A DNA stretch of 64,000 nucleotides from CAIWHR01 sp963846855 (GTDB lineage Bacteria > Pseudomonadota > Gammaproteobacteria > Burkholderiales > Casimicrobiaceae). The DNA is taken from the NCBI GenBank assembly GCA_963846855.1, contig CAWJXK010000008.1, positions 1,736,001 to 1,800,000 of the forward strand, written 5' to 3'. Within the stretch, counting starts at the first letter, position 1. Each line of letters begins with the position of its first letter. The translations under genes and the position numbers were made by a program. This document shows, in pieces, positions 26,558 to 35,886 of the stretch. The notes under the pieces were generated by a model. It did no database searches and was not told the DNA's origin. It saw only the letters and a program-made list of their open reading frames with translations.

Positions 26558-27265
26558 TTAGGCCGAAGGCGCGGGATCTGCGCGCCGTCGCCTGACGAGC
26601 ACCATGGCGAGCAGGCCGGTGCCAAGCAGCGCGATTCCAGCCGGCTCGGGCACCAGCAGGCCCGGGGTCCCCGGCGTGATGAAGTCCTGGTTGCCCCGGC
26701 TGGTCAGCTGGAACAGCAAGAACGAGGACGTGGGAAGGCCGGACAGGCTGTCCAACCAGCCTTGCGCCAGGCCAACCGTGCCGGGGTCGCCGATGGAGAC
26801 CACGCCAAACCCTCCCACACCGGACGTCGACAGGTCATTGTCGTTGTCGAAGAGCACGTCCCAGATCGCGAGCTGGAATGCGGCGGTGTGCTGGACGTCA
26901 TCGAACGCCGAGCCAAGCTGACTCGAGAAGAGCCTGCGCAGATTCTGCTCCTGGAAAGCACCGAAGCCGAGCGGAGGGCTTTCAAAGAGAGCCAGCGTAT
27001 ATCCGGTGAGGGACCAGGGCGGATAAGGGACGTGCTTGGCAAGATCGACGCACCAGAAAGGGTCGATCGGGTTGCCGTCGAACGTGGCGCCCATAAACGC
27101 GAGCGCCGCGGTGCTTTGATTGACGCCGTTGTAGTCGATGGTCACTGACTCGCCGGTCCAGCCGGTGGTGGCGAGCGTCCCCGCTTGCCCGATCGGGGCG
27201 ACCGACAAGGCCGCGAAAGCAGCAGCGGCCAGCAGTGCGCGTTTTACGGCAGATCGATTTTCCAT
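26558..27265 (-). CDS. PEP-CTERM sorting-domain protein (exosortase substrate)
   Basis: Secreted 235-residue protein. It has a signal peptide (KRALLAAAAFAALSVAPIG, cleavage after AG) and a C-terminal exosortase signal: VPEPAGIALLGTGLLAMVLV followed by RRRR. This is the PEP motif, hydrophobic helix and basic end recognised by exosortase/XrtA. The body between is unassigned; it has WCVDLAKHVPY and AAFQLAIWDVLFDND. Exosortase substrates are thought to end in the polysaccharide matrix or outer surface. The ATG at 27265, with GGAAAG upstream, is preferred over an open frame reaching 27475. A sigma-54 promoter lies upstream and a strong terminator downstream. Confidence 0.88.
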   Translation of the reverse strand: MENRSAVKRALLAAAAFAALSVAPIGQAGTLATTGWTGESVTIDYNGVNQSTAALAFMGATFDGNPIDPFWCVDLAKHVPYPPWSLTGYTLALFESPPLGFGAFQEQNLRRLFSSQLGSAFDDVQHTAAFQLAIWDVLFDNDNDLSTSGVGGFGVVSIGDPGTVGLAQGWLDSLSGLPTSSFLLFQLTSRGNQDFITPGTPGLLVPEPAGIALLGTGLLAMVLVRRRRADPAPSA

Positions 27266-27355
27266 GTCTTTCCGATCACGGTTGTATTCCGGCGTCCAAA
27301 CCTGGAACCGGTCCGCGTTCTCCCTAGGCGCAGGAAAACCTTCGCTCCCCTTCTC

Positions 27356-27372
27356 AGCAACGTTCGTGCCGA
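27356..27372 (-). promoter_or_regulatory. Sigma-54 (RpoN) promoter of the PEP-CTERM gene
   Basis: The minus strand reads TCGGCACGAACGTTGCT. Against the consensus YTGGCACGRNNNTTGCW only the T before GG differs, and the GG and GC pairs are exactly 10 bp apart as RpoN requires. Transcription would start near 27345 with an 80-nt leader. PrsR, encoded at 35887-37239, is a sigma-54 activator known to control PEP-CTERM genes. Confidence 0.8.
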
Positions 27373-27438
27373 TCGGGAGAGGACAGAATAAAATGCATTG
27401 ATTCATGGAGATATGAATTGTTCCGATTACTGGCACGT

Positions 27439-27449
27439 TGTGTGACACA
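27439..27449. promoter_or_regulatory. Candidate PrsR upstream activating site
   Basis: TGTGTGACACA is a symmetric 5+1+5 palindrome about 100 bp upstream of the sigma-54 start point, the usual distance for an enhancer-binding protein site. The assignment to PrsR is inferred from position only. Confidence 0.35.
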
Positions 27450-27940
27450 GAAGTTGTAAAGTTATCCGACGCCACTTGTTCGAATTCTTGGGGCCCGCTT
27501 TCTTCAATACCAATAATGCCGTTGGAATGTTTTTGTACGAATCGGCGACATCCTGACCCCCTTCACCCCCCTGGTCCGTAAGGTTTGTTCCGGGCCCAAG
27601 CAATGATACGTGACCCAATTGGTCTGGAACGTTTGCCGAAGCCGGATCGCCTAGGTTGCGGGGCACCGATAGGGCCATCCAGAGGCACTTTGTCGGAAAG
27701 ATTTACAGTAGGACGAGGACAACCCCGCGGTATGAAACTATAATTTTAATAATCAATGAGTTGTCTCAGCGGCGCGGGAATTTTGCGGTCGTCATGGGAA
27801 AGCGTGATTATGGGCCGACTGTAAAGCAAGATTGGCCCGCCTCGTCCATCGGGTGCGCCAACGCCCCAATTCGGGAGGTTTGCCCATTCGTGCGGCACGG
27901 TCGACCGGTGATCACTCCTCGCGTTGCGGATCGCCCATCG

Positions 27941-28699
27941 CTACGTTGCCATCCTCAGCGCAAGGACCAGATTCCCGAGAATCTCATACAGCGCGTAGTA
28001 GCTACCAGTCAGACCTGCGAGGCTCGGAACGAACATCAGCGGCTCATCGAAATCGCGGGCGGGGATTCCCGTCGGCGCCTTGATCGTTTCGATGCCCTCG
28101 GCGGCGAATTCTGCCGTTGCTCTCGGCATGTCGAAAGCGTGCGCAACCAGCACGACCCGGCGAATGCCGGCCGCGCGAAAGATCTCGGCCGAAAGGACGG
28201 CGTTTTCGTGAGTGTCGCGCGAGCGGTCCTCGGTCCAACGCACCGCAACGCCGAACTCGCGCTCCAGCGAATCGCGCATGAGTGTCGCCTCGAGCGAACC
28301 TCCCAGCACGGTTCCCCCCGACACCAGCACCGGAAGGCCGGTGAGGCGCGCGACGCGTGCGCCGTAACGCACCCGCTCGAGCGTCAGGCGTCCGAGCGTA
28401 TCGCCACCGTACTCGGCCGCATTGCGCCGGATGCCGCCGCCCAGGATCACGATCGCCTGCGCCGCTTCCGCGCGCTTGAGATCGAGCGGCGGTGACGTAT
28501 CGACGCACAATTGGAGAAGAACGGCGATCGCGGGAATCGAAAGAAGCAGCAACAGGGACACGCCGGTAACGGCCAGTGCGCGACCGCCCCGCGGCCAGCG
28601 CCGCATCGTGCCCAGTCCCAGCGCGGCGAGCAGCAGCGGTCCCGTAGGCGGCAGGACGAGCGCCTTGAGCAATGCCTTCAGCCAGAACTGATCAGGCAA
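27941..28699 (-). CDS. YdcF/ElyC-family (DUF218) membrane protein
   Basis: Inner-membrane protein with a DUF218 domain, about 252 residues from a TTG at 28699. There are two N-terminal transmembrane segments (ALVLPPTGPLLLAALGLGT and LAVTGVSLLLLLSIPAIAVL), then AQAIVILGGGIRRNAAEYGGDTLG, GLPVLVSGG, TEDRSRDTHENAVLSAEI and VVLVAHAFDMPRA. ElyC in E. coli affects peptidoglycan and enterobacterial common antigen lipid carrier use, so a role in envelope glycan balance would fit this locus. The start is uncertain: no ATG or GTG precedes the first helix in frame, and another TTG lies at 28816. Confidence 0.8.
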   Translation of the reverse strand: MPDQFWLKALLKALVLPPTGPLLLAALGLGTMRRWPRGGRALAVTGVSLLLLLSIPAIAVLLQLCVDTSPPLDLKRAEAAQAIVILGGGIRRNAAEYGGDTLGRLTLERVRYGARVARLTGLPVLVSGGTVLGGSLEATLMRDSLEREFGVAVRWTEDRSRDTHENAVLSAEIFRAAGIRRVVLVAHAFDMPRATAEFAAEGIETIKAPTGIPARDFDEPLMFVPSLAGLTGSYYALYEILGNLVLALRMAT

Positions 28700-28855
28700 G
28701 GACTCGGGCCGTCGTTGCGATGGCGAAACGCCGGGCGGACAAAGGGGCGTCGATCGGGACCGATGGTGCGCAATTGCCGATGGCGAATGTCCTGCAGTGA
28801 CGCATCGCGCGGACAACGTGACATGGGGCGGGACGATACGCGCCGCGCATACCGG

Positions 28856-29656
28856 CTACCGTGCCTTGCTCAGGAGATCCTGCAGGTGCTTCGACGGCAC
28901 GGCATAGGTGATTCCACTCGGCTGCGTCAGAGCGGTTTCCTTCGTTCCCTTGACCCACACCATGTTGATGATCCCGATGACCTCGCCCGATTCGGGGTCG
29001 TAGACCGGGCTCCCACTGTTTCCGGGGTACGCGGTGGCGTCGAGCTGGAAGATCGGATAGGCGCCGCTTGCAAGGCGCCGGATCACCTGGCTGACGAGTT
29101 CGGCGGATCGCGCCTGCGGAATCGCAATCGGCGAGATGGCTGCAACCATTCCGCGGTGGGTCGCCGGGTGAGCACCGAGAACGGGTCCGATCGGAAACCC
29201 GGTGAACAGTACGGCGTCACCTTCCCGGACAGTGCCAGAATCGCGAAGCTTCAGTGCCGGAAGTGCCGGATGGTCGATCTTCAGCAATGCGAGATCGGAA
29301 TCCGGATCGACGGAGAGCCGCTTCGCTTCCCTGACCTGGACCTGATCCTTGCCCGCGGCGGGCAGGAGGATCGCGAGGACCTCAAGCCGCGCCGGGTCGA
29401 GCGCTTCGGACACCACGTGCGAGTTCGTGACGATGATCGTTCCGTCACCAACGGCGAATCCCGTCCCCCTGAACTGGAACGGCGGCGTTCGCGTGCGCTC
29501 GAAGGTCCCGATGGCAACAACCGATCCCTTGACGCGTTCGATGGTCGCATTGGTGTTGTCGGCACCAGCACGCCCCGCGGGAAGCAGCCCGACCGGGAGA
29601 AGCAGCGTGGCGGCGATGATGCAGGCGGTTCTCGACTTCGCGCAGACGAAGTGCAT
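28856..29656 (-). CDS. Exported trypsin-like serine protease
   Basis: A 266-residue DegP/HtrA-type protease without a PDZ domain. The signal peptide is near residues 8-30 (IIAATLLLPVGLLPAGRAGA). The triad is visible: His in IIVTNSHVV, Asp in DPDSDLALLKI, Ser in AYPGNSGSPVYD. The start at 29656 has AGGAG seven bases upstream. It is 8 nt from the lytic transglycosylase stop, so both are in the same operon with the sugar-nucleotide genes. The substrate is unknown; exosortase loci often carry a trypsin-like protease. Confidence 0.88.
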   Translation of the reverse strand: MHFVCAKSRTACIIAATLLLPVGLLPAGRAGADNTNATIERVKGSVVAIGTFERTRTPPFQFRGTGFAVGDGTIIVTNSHVVSEALDPARLEVLAILLPAAGKDQVQVREAKRLSVDPDSDLALLKIDHPALPALKLRDSGTVREGDAVLFTGFPIGPVLGAHPATHRGMVAAISPIAIPQARSAELVSQVIRRLASGAYPIFQLDATAYPGNSGSPVYDPESGEVIGIINMVWVKGTKETALTQPSGITYAVPSKHLQDLLSKAR

Positions 29657-29664
29657 TGCGGCTC

Positions 29665-30609
29665 CTACCTTGACTGAATTCCCGCGCCCGTAAGGATCGG
29701 CGACGGATCGACGATTCGGGCATCGTACGGATGTCGTTCCCTGCGGAACAGCTTCAGCACGCGCCGCACATAGTCGCGCGTTTCCGGATAGGGGGGAATG
29801 CCTTTGTACTTGTCGACCGCGGCCTCGCCGGCGTTGTACGCCGCCACCGCAAGCGGCACCTGCCCCTGGTAGTAGGCGAGAAGCCAGCGCAGATACGCAA
29901 GGCCACCGCGCAGATTCTCCCGGACATCGAGAGCGTTCACGACGTTGAAGCGAGCCGCCGTATCCGGGACGAGCTGCATCAGACCGCGCGCATTGCGTAC
30001 CGACAGCGCCCGCGGCTCGAAGTTGGACTCGACTTGAATGACCGACAGCGCGAGCCGAGGATCCACCGCGTACCGTGGCGCAAGAGCGACGACGACATCC
30101 GCGATTCCTTTTTTCCACGCAGGCAGGTCGGCGAAGAAATCCGGAGGTTCGTCGATGCCGGGTGCGGCCTCGATCCACGGCTCCGGCGCCATGCAGTCAG
30201 GCAAACGCCCGGATTCATCGCCGAGGAACGCGAGTGTCTTCTGCGCATAGATGTGTCCGCCCGCGGCGGCCAACCTGAACATCGCCGCCGCCGCGCCATC
30301 ATCCCGCATCACGCCACGTCCGTTGGCGTACATCCATCCGAGACTGAACTGGGCCTCGGCATCGCCCTGGCGCGCCGCGTCGCAATAGAGCGCCGCGGCC
30401 CTGAGCTGATCCTTCGGCACGCCCTCGCCATGCTCGTAGGCGATTGCCTGTGCGACAAGTTGCTGCGGCGACACCCGTTCAGAGGCTATTGTCAGGTCGG
30501 GAGACGCGCCTGCCGCGTGAGCCAGCGCCAACCCGGCCCACGCGAGCCAGCGCGCGGCGCACGACCTGCGGACCGCGCCACGCGGGAGACTACGCCACGC
30601 CGCGAACAT
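29665..30609 (-). CDS. Lytic transglycosylase with Sel1 repeats
   Basis: Exported 314-residue protein. A signal peptide (about 1-35, WLAWAGLALAHAAGA) precedes Sel1-like repeats (AAALYCDAARQGDAEAQFSLGWMYANGRGV) and an SLT/GEWL domain with the catalytic Glu in SVIQVESNFEPRA, then GLMQLVPDTAARF and LAVAAYNAGEAAV. It would open peptidoglycan, possibly for polysaccharide or secretion machinery. Its start lies 20 nt inside the end of the epimerase gene. Confidence 0.88.
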   Translation of the reverse strand: MFAAWRSLPRGAVRRSCAARWLAWAGLALAHAAGASPDLTIASERVSPQQLVAQAIAYEHGEGVPKDQLRAAALYCDAARQGDAEAQFSLGWMYANGRGVMRDDGAAAAMFRLAAAGGHIYAQKTLAFLGDESGRLPDCMAPEPWIEAAPGIDEPPDFFADLPAWKKGIADVVVALAPRYAVDPRLALSVIQVESNFEPRALSVRNARGLMQLVPDTAARFNVVNALDVRENLRGGLAYLRWLLAYYQGQVPLAVAAYNAGEAAVDKYKGIPPYPETRDYVRRVLKLFRRERHPYDARIVDPSPILTGAGIQSR

Positions 30610-31691
30610 CCTGGATCTCCGGCGTCCGGCCGCCGTTGGACGAGATGCGACGAGCCTCGTACCACGGCAGGGCCAGGCGCAATCCGGAATGGGCAGTCCT
30701 GCGTCGGCTCGTAGCCGAGCAGGCGCCTCGCCTTGGTGACGTCGGCCTGCGAGTGGCGGACGTCACCGGGGCGGAAGTCCTCGTGGATCGGTTCGGGAAT
30801 TGCAAGGCCGTGGTGCCGCTCCACCAGCAACTCGCGCAGCGCGCCGAACAGGCCGTTGAGCGACATCCGGCCGCCCACCGCCACGTTGTACACCTGGCCC
30901 ACGGCCTCCGGATCGGCGACCATCGCCGCCAGCAGATTTGCCTGGACGACGTTGCTGACGTGGCAGAAGTCGCGCGTGGTCTCGCCGTCACCGTGGATCA
31001 CGACCGGCTTGCCGCTCAACATCGTGGCGACCCAGCGCGGAATTACCGCAGCGTAGGCGCCTTCCGGGTCCTGCCGGGAGCCGAACACATTGAAGTAGCG
31101 CAATCCGATCGAGGCGAATCCATAGCAGCGGCCAAAGACGTCGGCATAGAGCTCATCGACATACTTCGTGACCGCATACGGCGAAAGCGGGCGCCCGATC
31201 GCATCCTCGACTTTCGGTAATCCCGGATGGTCTCCATACGTTGAACTCGACGCGGCATAAACAAATCGCGCTACCCCGGCGTCACGAGCCGCAACCAGCA
31301 GGTTGAGAAAGCCGGTGGCGTTGGTCGAGTGCGTGAGGAGCGGATCGGAGATCGAACGCGGCACAGAGCCCAGCGCCGCCTCGTGCAGCACGATGTCCAC
31401 GGCCTGACAGGCCTGGCGACAGACCTCGAAATCACAGATGTCAGCCTCGAGGAACGTGTGCCGGCGCCATGCCTGATCGCCCACGGCCGAGCGAACCTCC
31501 TCGAGATTGCGCCGATGGCCCGTGGCGAAATTGTCGAGGCTGACGACGTCCTGTCCGAGACCCAGCAGCGTCTCGAGCAGATGTGAGCCGATGAAACCCG
31601 CGCTCCCCGTCACCAGCCAGCGCATCGGTCGTTCGCGCAATCGGGAGCACGCCGCCGCCAGGGCTGCAGGCGCGTCCACGGCGCCTGCCAT
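30590..31691 (-). CDS. UDP-GlcNAc 4-epimerase, TviC/WbpP-like, with one frameshift near the end
   Basis: NAD-dependent epimerase that interconverts UDP-GlcNAc and UDP-GalNAc. It starts at 31691 with GGAGG six bases upstream and overlaps the dehydrogenase stop. It shows GSAGFIG (29-35), LDNFATGHRRNL, EAALGSVPRSI, the catalytic SSSTYG and SPYAVTKY, GLRYFNVFG and GDGETTRDFCHV. This is the close pattern of Vi-antigen TviC and Pseudomonas WbpP. After GYEPTQDCPF (near 30687) the frame changes: the expected LRLALPWYEA end is in the +1 frame and runs to 30590. Correcting one base gives 366 residues. Confidence 0.85.
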
Positions 31692-32980
31692 CACAGCCTC
31701 CAGACCCGGATGCCGTGGGCGTGCAGCACCGCCGCGTCGGCCTGGCATTTGACGTCCATATACAGCCCGTTCGGCGCGATCTTTGCGATGAGGTCCTCGA
31801 CCGGGCGCCGCTTGTACTCGCCGTGCGAGACGGCGGCGACGACTGCGTGCGCCCGAGGCAACTCCTCCCAGGGAGTGAGGGCGACCCCGTACTCGTGCAT
31901 GGCCTCCGCCGCATCGGCGATCGGATCGTGCACATGAACGCTGACCCCGAACGAAGCGAGTTCGCGTATCACGTCGATGACGCGCGAATTGCGCAGATCA
32001 GGACAGTTCTCCTTGAACGTGAGCCCGAGCACGTTGACGTCAGCGCCCTTGACCGGGACGCCGGCCTGGATCATCTGCTTCACGGTTTGCTCCGCGATGT
32101 ATTTCCCCATGCCATCGTTGATACGGCGGCCCGCCAGAATCACCTGCGGGTGATAGCCCAGCTTGTCCGCCTTGTGGGTCAGGTAGTAGGGATCGACGCC
32201 GATGCAGTGCCCGCCGACCAGGCCGGGCCGGAAAGGCAGAAAATTCCACTTGGTCCCCGCCGCTTCGAGCACCTCCATGGTGTCGATGTCCATCTTGTGG
32301 AAGAGCAGCGCAAGCTCGTTCATCAGCGCAATGTTGAGGTCACGCTGGGTATTCTCGATGACCTTCGCGGCTTCCGCGACCTTGATGCTGCTTGCCCGAT
32401 GAACGCCGGCGGCGATGATGCTCCCATAGACCATCGCCACGTGCTCCAGGGTTTCGGGCGTATCGCCGGAGACGACCTTGACAATCCGTGTAAGGGAATG
32501 TTCCCGGTCGCCCGGATTGATGCGCTCCGGCGAATAGCCGACGAAAAAATCGTCGCGCCATCGCAGCCCGGAATGCTTTTCGATGACCGGAACGCAGATT
32601 TCCTCGGTTGCTCCCGGGTAGACCGTCGATTCGAACACCACCGTGGTGCCCCGGCGCAGATTCCGGCCCACCGACTCGCTCGCGCCGAGTAACGGCCGGA
32701 AATCCGGCTGGTGCGCATCGTCGACCGGCGTCGGAACGGCGACGATGATGAAATTGGCCTCGGCGAGGAGTGCGGCGTCGGTGGTGACGCGGAGCTTCGA
32801 CGCCGCCTTCAACTGATCCGGCGTGACCTCCCCCGTCGGATCGAACCCCTTCCGGTAGGCGTCGACCTTGGCGGACGACAGGTCGAAGCCAATGGTCGGA
32901 TACTGCTTTCCGCACTCGACCGCGAGCGGCAGCCCGACATATCCCAGGCCGACGACGGCAATGGTTGTCGGCGCGCTCAT
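31691..32980 (-). CDS. UDP-N-acetyl-hexosamine dehydrogenase, TviB/WbpO-like
   Basis: Oxidises UDP-GlcNAc or UDP-GalNAc to the uronic acid with two NAD. The 429-residue product has the Rossmann motif VVGLGYVGLP (9-18), TPVDDAHQPD, ESTVYPGATEE, EAAKVIENTQRDLNIALMNE, the catalytic Cys in GGHCIGVDPYYL, and the C-terminal UDP-binding domain (GLTFKENCPDLRNSRV). The DLNIALMNE and GHCIGVDPYYL versions match the TviB/WbpO branch. With the epimerase it would provide UDP-GalNAcA. The start at 32980 is the natural one; the longer frame to 33130 is not conserved. Confidence 0.9.
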   Translation of the reverse strand: MSAPTTIAVVGLGYVGLPLAVECGKQYPTIGFDLSSAKVDAYRKGFDPTGEVTPDQLKAASKLRVTTDAALLAEANFIIVAVPTPVDDAHQPDFRPLLGASESVGRNLRRGTTVVFESTVYPGATEEICVPVIEKHSGLRWRDDFFVGYSPERINPGDREHSLTRIVKVVSGDTPETLEHVAMVYGSIIAAGVHRASSIKVAEAAKVIENTQRDLNIALMNELALLFHKMDIDTMEVLEAAGTKWNFLPFRPGLVGGHCIGVDPYYLTHKADKLGYHPQVILAGRRINDGMGKYIAEQTVKQMIQAGVPVKGADVNVLGLTFKENCPDLRNSRVIDVIRELASFGVSVHVHDPIADAAEAMHEYGVALTPWEELPRAHAVVAAVSHGEYKRRPVEDLIAKIAPNGLYMDVKCQADAAVLHAHGIRVWRL

Positions 32981-33062
32981 GAACTGAGCTCGCGGCCGAC
33001 CCCCGGGTGGATGGGGCAAAAGCGTGCCGTCAAGCGTACACGCTCGGGAGACGCTCGTGATC

Positions 33063-35842
33063 TCATAGAGGCTTCTTAAGCATCTCTTGCGCCTCGGTGC
33101 GCGCCGACGACGATTTGGTCTGCGCCGCAAGCTTCTCGAGCTCGCCCTTGGCCGCCGCCTTGTCGCCGGCCTTCAGCAGCGCCTTGGCCAAATGCAACTG
33201 AATTTCGGTATCTTGCGGAGAGATGCTGCCGGCCTTGCGCAACAGCGCGATGCCGCGCGCGATGTCGCCATGCTGCACGAGTATCCAGCCATGCGTATCC
33301 ATGACGTTTGGCGAAAACGGCGCCAGCTCGGAGGCATGCTCCGCGTATTCAAGCGCTTTGGGGTCGCCGAGCTCATTGAGCACCCATGCGATGTTGTTCA
33401 GGGCCACCGTGTTGTCGGGCTCCACGTCCAGAACGGCGCGAAATTGCCTTGCTGCGGCAGGATAGTCGTGGTTACGCACACTCTGCTGGCCCTGAAAGTT
33501 GCGTATGAGCACATCCTTCGGATGCTCCTTCTGCCATCGCTGCGCCATGGCCGCCGCCTGATCCTGCTTGCCTGCGGCCTGCAGCGCCATGTAGAGGCGC
33601 AGGCTGAGAATCGGTATCGGTTCCCGCGCGAGGCCGTTCTGGAACGCCGTGGCGGCCTCCACGAGCTTTTTCTGCGTGGTAAGCAATTCGCCCTCGAGAG
33701 CGAATCCCACCGCGCGGGCCGGATACTCCTTCTGGAGCTTGCGGCCATCGGCAATTCCCGCGTCAATGCGCCCTGAAGCGACGTAGACGCCGGGCAGGAG
33801 GGACCACGCGGCAATCTGGTCGGGCTGCAGCGCGATCGCCTTGTGCAGGGTAGCGATCGCACCATCGAAATCCTTCATGTTCACCTGGACCCCCGCCATT
33901 CGCAGCAGCGGGATCGGGTTCTTCGGATCCAGCCTCGTCGCCTTCGTCAGGGTCTCGAGCGCCTGGTTGTATTCGCCCGCGGCTTGCAGCGCAATGCCCA
34001 GGGCTTCCAGGACCTGGGCATTCCCTGGGAACGCCGCCTCGGCGGCCCGGGCTGCGGCGAGCGCCCCCTTCGGGTCGCGTTGCTGGTTCAGATAGGTGAT
34101 CTGGGCCAGGTAGACGCGGACCGATGTCGGATTGGCGGCAACGGCGCGGTCGATGGCGGCTTTCACGTCGGCCGGCGGCGCGTTCGTTGCGACAAGCAGA
34201 CCGGCGAGCGCCAGGAGCGCCTGCTCGTTTTTGGGATCCTTGGCCAGGATCTGATCGTAGCGCGTGCGCGCGCCGGCGAAGTCGCGCTGCATGAGATCAA
34301 GTCGCGCGAGATTCTGCGCGGCGGCCGTGTAATTGGGCTCAATCTCGAGCGCCTTGGAGAAGGCTCCGCGAGCGGCAGCGAAGTCACGTTTTGACGAATA
34401 GATGACACCCTCGACATTGAGAGGGAGCGGATTTGCGGGCTGCTTCTTTGCGAATGCCTCGGCAGCCGCAAGGGCCTTGTCCGTTTCGCGGCGTTGCAGA
34501 TGGGCGCTGATCAACGCCATGTCCGCGGCCTGCATGGACGGGTTGGCCACGACAATGCCCTCGAGATCCTTCAGGGCGCGCGCAGTATCCCCCCCGCCGC
34601 GATTTGAACCTGTGCCAGCCGCATTTCACTCTGGACATTGCCCTTGTCCAGCGCGTTGGCGCGTTCGTAGAATTCCGCCGCCTTCGCGGGGTTGCCCGAG
34701 GCGAGATAAATTTCCGCCGCCGCGCGGAGCAGGAATGGATTCTCCGGCGAGCGTTGCAGCGCAGGCTCCAACGTCTCGAGGGCCCGCTCCGTCCGGCCCG
34801 TCCGCAGGTAGGTTGCGGCGAGTGCCTGCCGCACACCAGCGTCGTCAGGAGCCTTGGCGAGCAAGGTGCGCAGCGACTCTTCCGCTGCAGCGTACGAGCC
34901 CAGCCGATAATTGATGAGCCCGGAAAGATAGACTGCGGCCACGTAATTCGGCGCGGCGCTCAGGGTCGCCTGAATCGCGGTTCTTGCGGACGGCATGTCG
35001 CCCCGGTTGTAGGCGATCAACGCCTCCGCGTAGAGCGTGCGTGGATCCTTGGGGGCGGATTTCCTGGCGGGTTCCAGTTCGGCCGTGGCACGGTCGAGCT
35101 CTCCGGTCCTCGCGAGGACCGATACCAGCACGAAACGCCCGGTCAGCCAATCGGGCCTGACCTGAAGCGCGTGCTGAAGCGTCTTGATCCCGTCGTCGCG
35201 CTGGCCCTGCGCCAATTGCAGGTCAGCCTTCAGCTGCAGCGCCTGGAGATCGTCGGGCGAAGACGCGAGGGCGGCATCGACCAGCTTGAGCGCCTCAGGC
35301 AGGTTCTTCTCCGCCGCGGCGAGCCGCGCAAGCGCGACCGTTGCAGTGGGATCGCCGGGCTTTGCAATGAGCGCGCCCTCGATCGCCGCGCGGGCCTCCT
35401 TCTGCTGGTTGAGTCCGAGGCGCGCCAGGCCGAGAGATGTCAGGGCATCGGCTTGCGCTTGCGCCGTCGTGAGCTTGCGGTCGGCCATTTCCGTGACGAC
35501 CATCTGAAACTGTCCTTGCTGAAGCAGCGCCCTGGCGAGCAGCGGATAGGCTTCGTCCGCCGAGTATTTGAGGGCCAGCGCCTTTCGAATTTCCGTCTCC
35601 GCGCCCCCCGGATCGCCGCTTTCCAGCAGTGATTTTCCGAGGAGAAATCGCGCCTCCGCGTTGTCCGGCGCCGTTTGCAGCGCGTTCTTGAGCTGGATGA
35701 TCGCGGCCGGGTAGTCGTTCTTTGCCAGATACGTCCTTGCCGATGCGACCAGCGACGCGGGGTCGTCGCGACCGCAGCCGCCGAGCGCCAAGGCAACAAA
35801 CAGGAGGGTCACAACGCAGAGGAGTCGTTTCGGTATCGACAT
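33063..35842 (-). CDS. prsT: PEP-CTERM system TPR-repeat lipoprotein PrsT, split by a homopolymer frameshift
   Basis: Large TPR lipoprotein always linked to PrsK/PrsR in exosortase A loci; its exact function is unknown. The first part starts at 35842 with a lipoprotein signal (LLFVALALGGCGRDDPA). TPR units run through both parts. At 34589-34595 a run of seven Gs on the coding strand is one short: GCGGCGGGGGGGATACT reads AAGGILRAP-stop, while eight Gs give AAGGDTARALKDLEG and continue straight into the second frame (PSMQAADMALISAHLQRRE). Corrected, the protein is 926 residues, the normal PrsT length. It follows prsR by 44 nt. Confidence 0.88.
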
Positions 35843-35886
35843 TGGATTTCTTTCGTTCGGCAATGCGTGAGTCGGGCGCGGCCGGC

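Larger units (their letters stand above)
27266..27940. other. Regulatory region upstream of the PEP-CTERM gene
   Basis: A 675-bp region with lower GC than its surroundings and no gene I recognise. It contains the sigma-54 promoter at 27356-27372 and a palindrome at 27439-27449. The YdcF gene to the right converges on it. Confidence 0.5.

Noticed and set aside
33015..33031. Sigma-54-like sequence GACGGCACGCTTTTGCC upstream of the UDP-sugar dehydrogenase
   Set aside because: GG and GC are 9 bp apart, one less than RpoN tolerates. A missing T in the TTTT run would make it valid, so it deserves rechecking if the run is resequenced.
34571..34600. Programmed frameshifting in prsT
   Set aside because: The slip site lacks a downstream pseudoknot that I can see and many other genes here show similar indels, so a sequence error is simpler.
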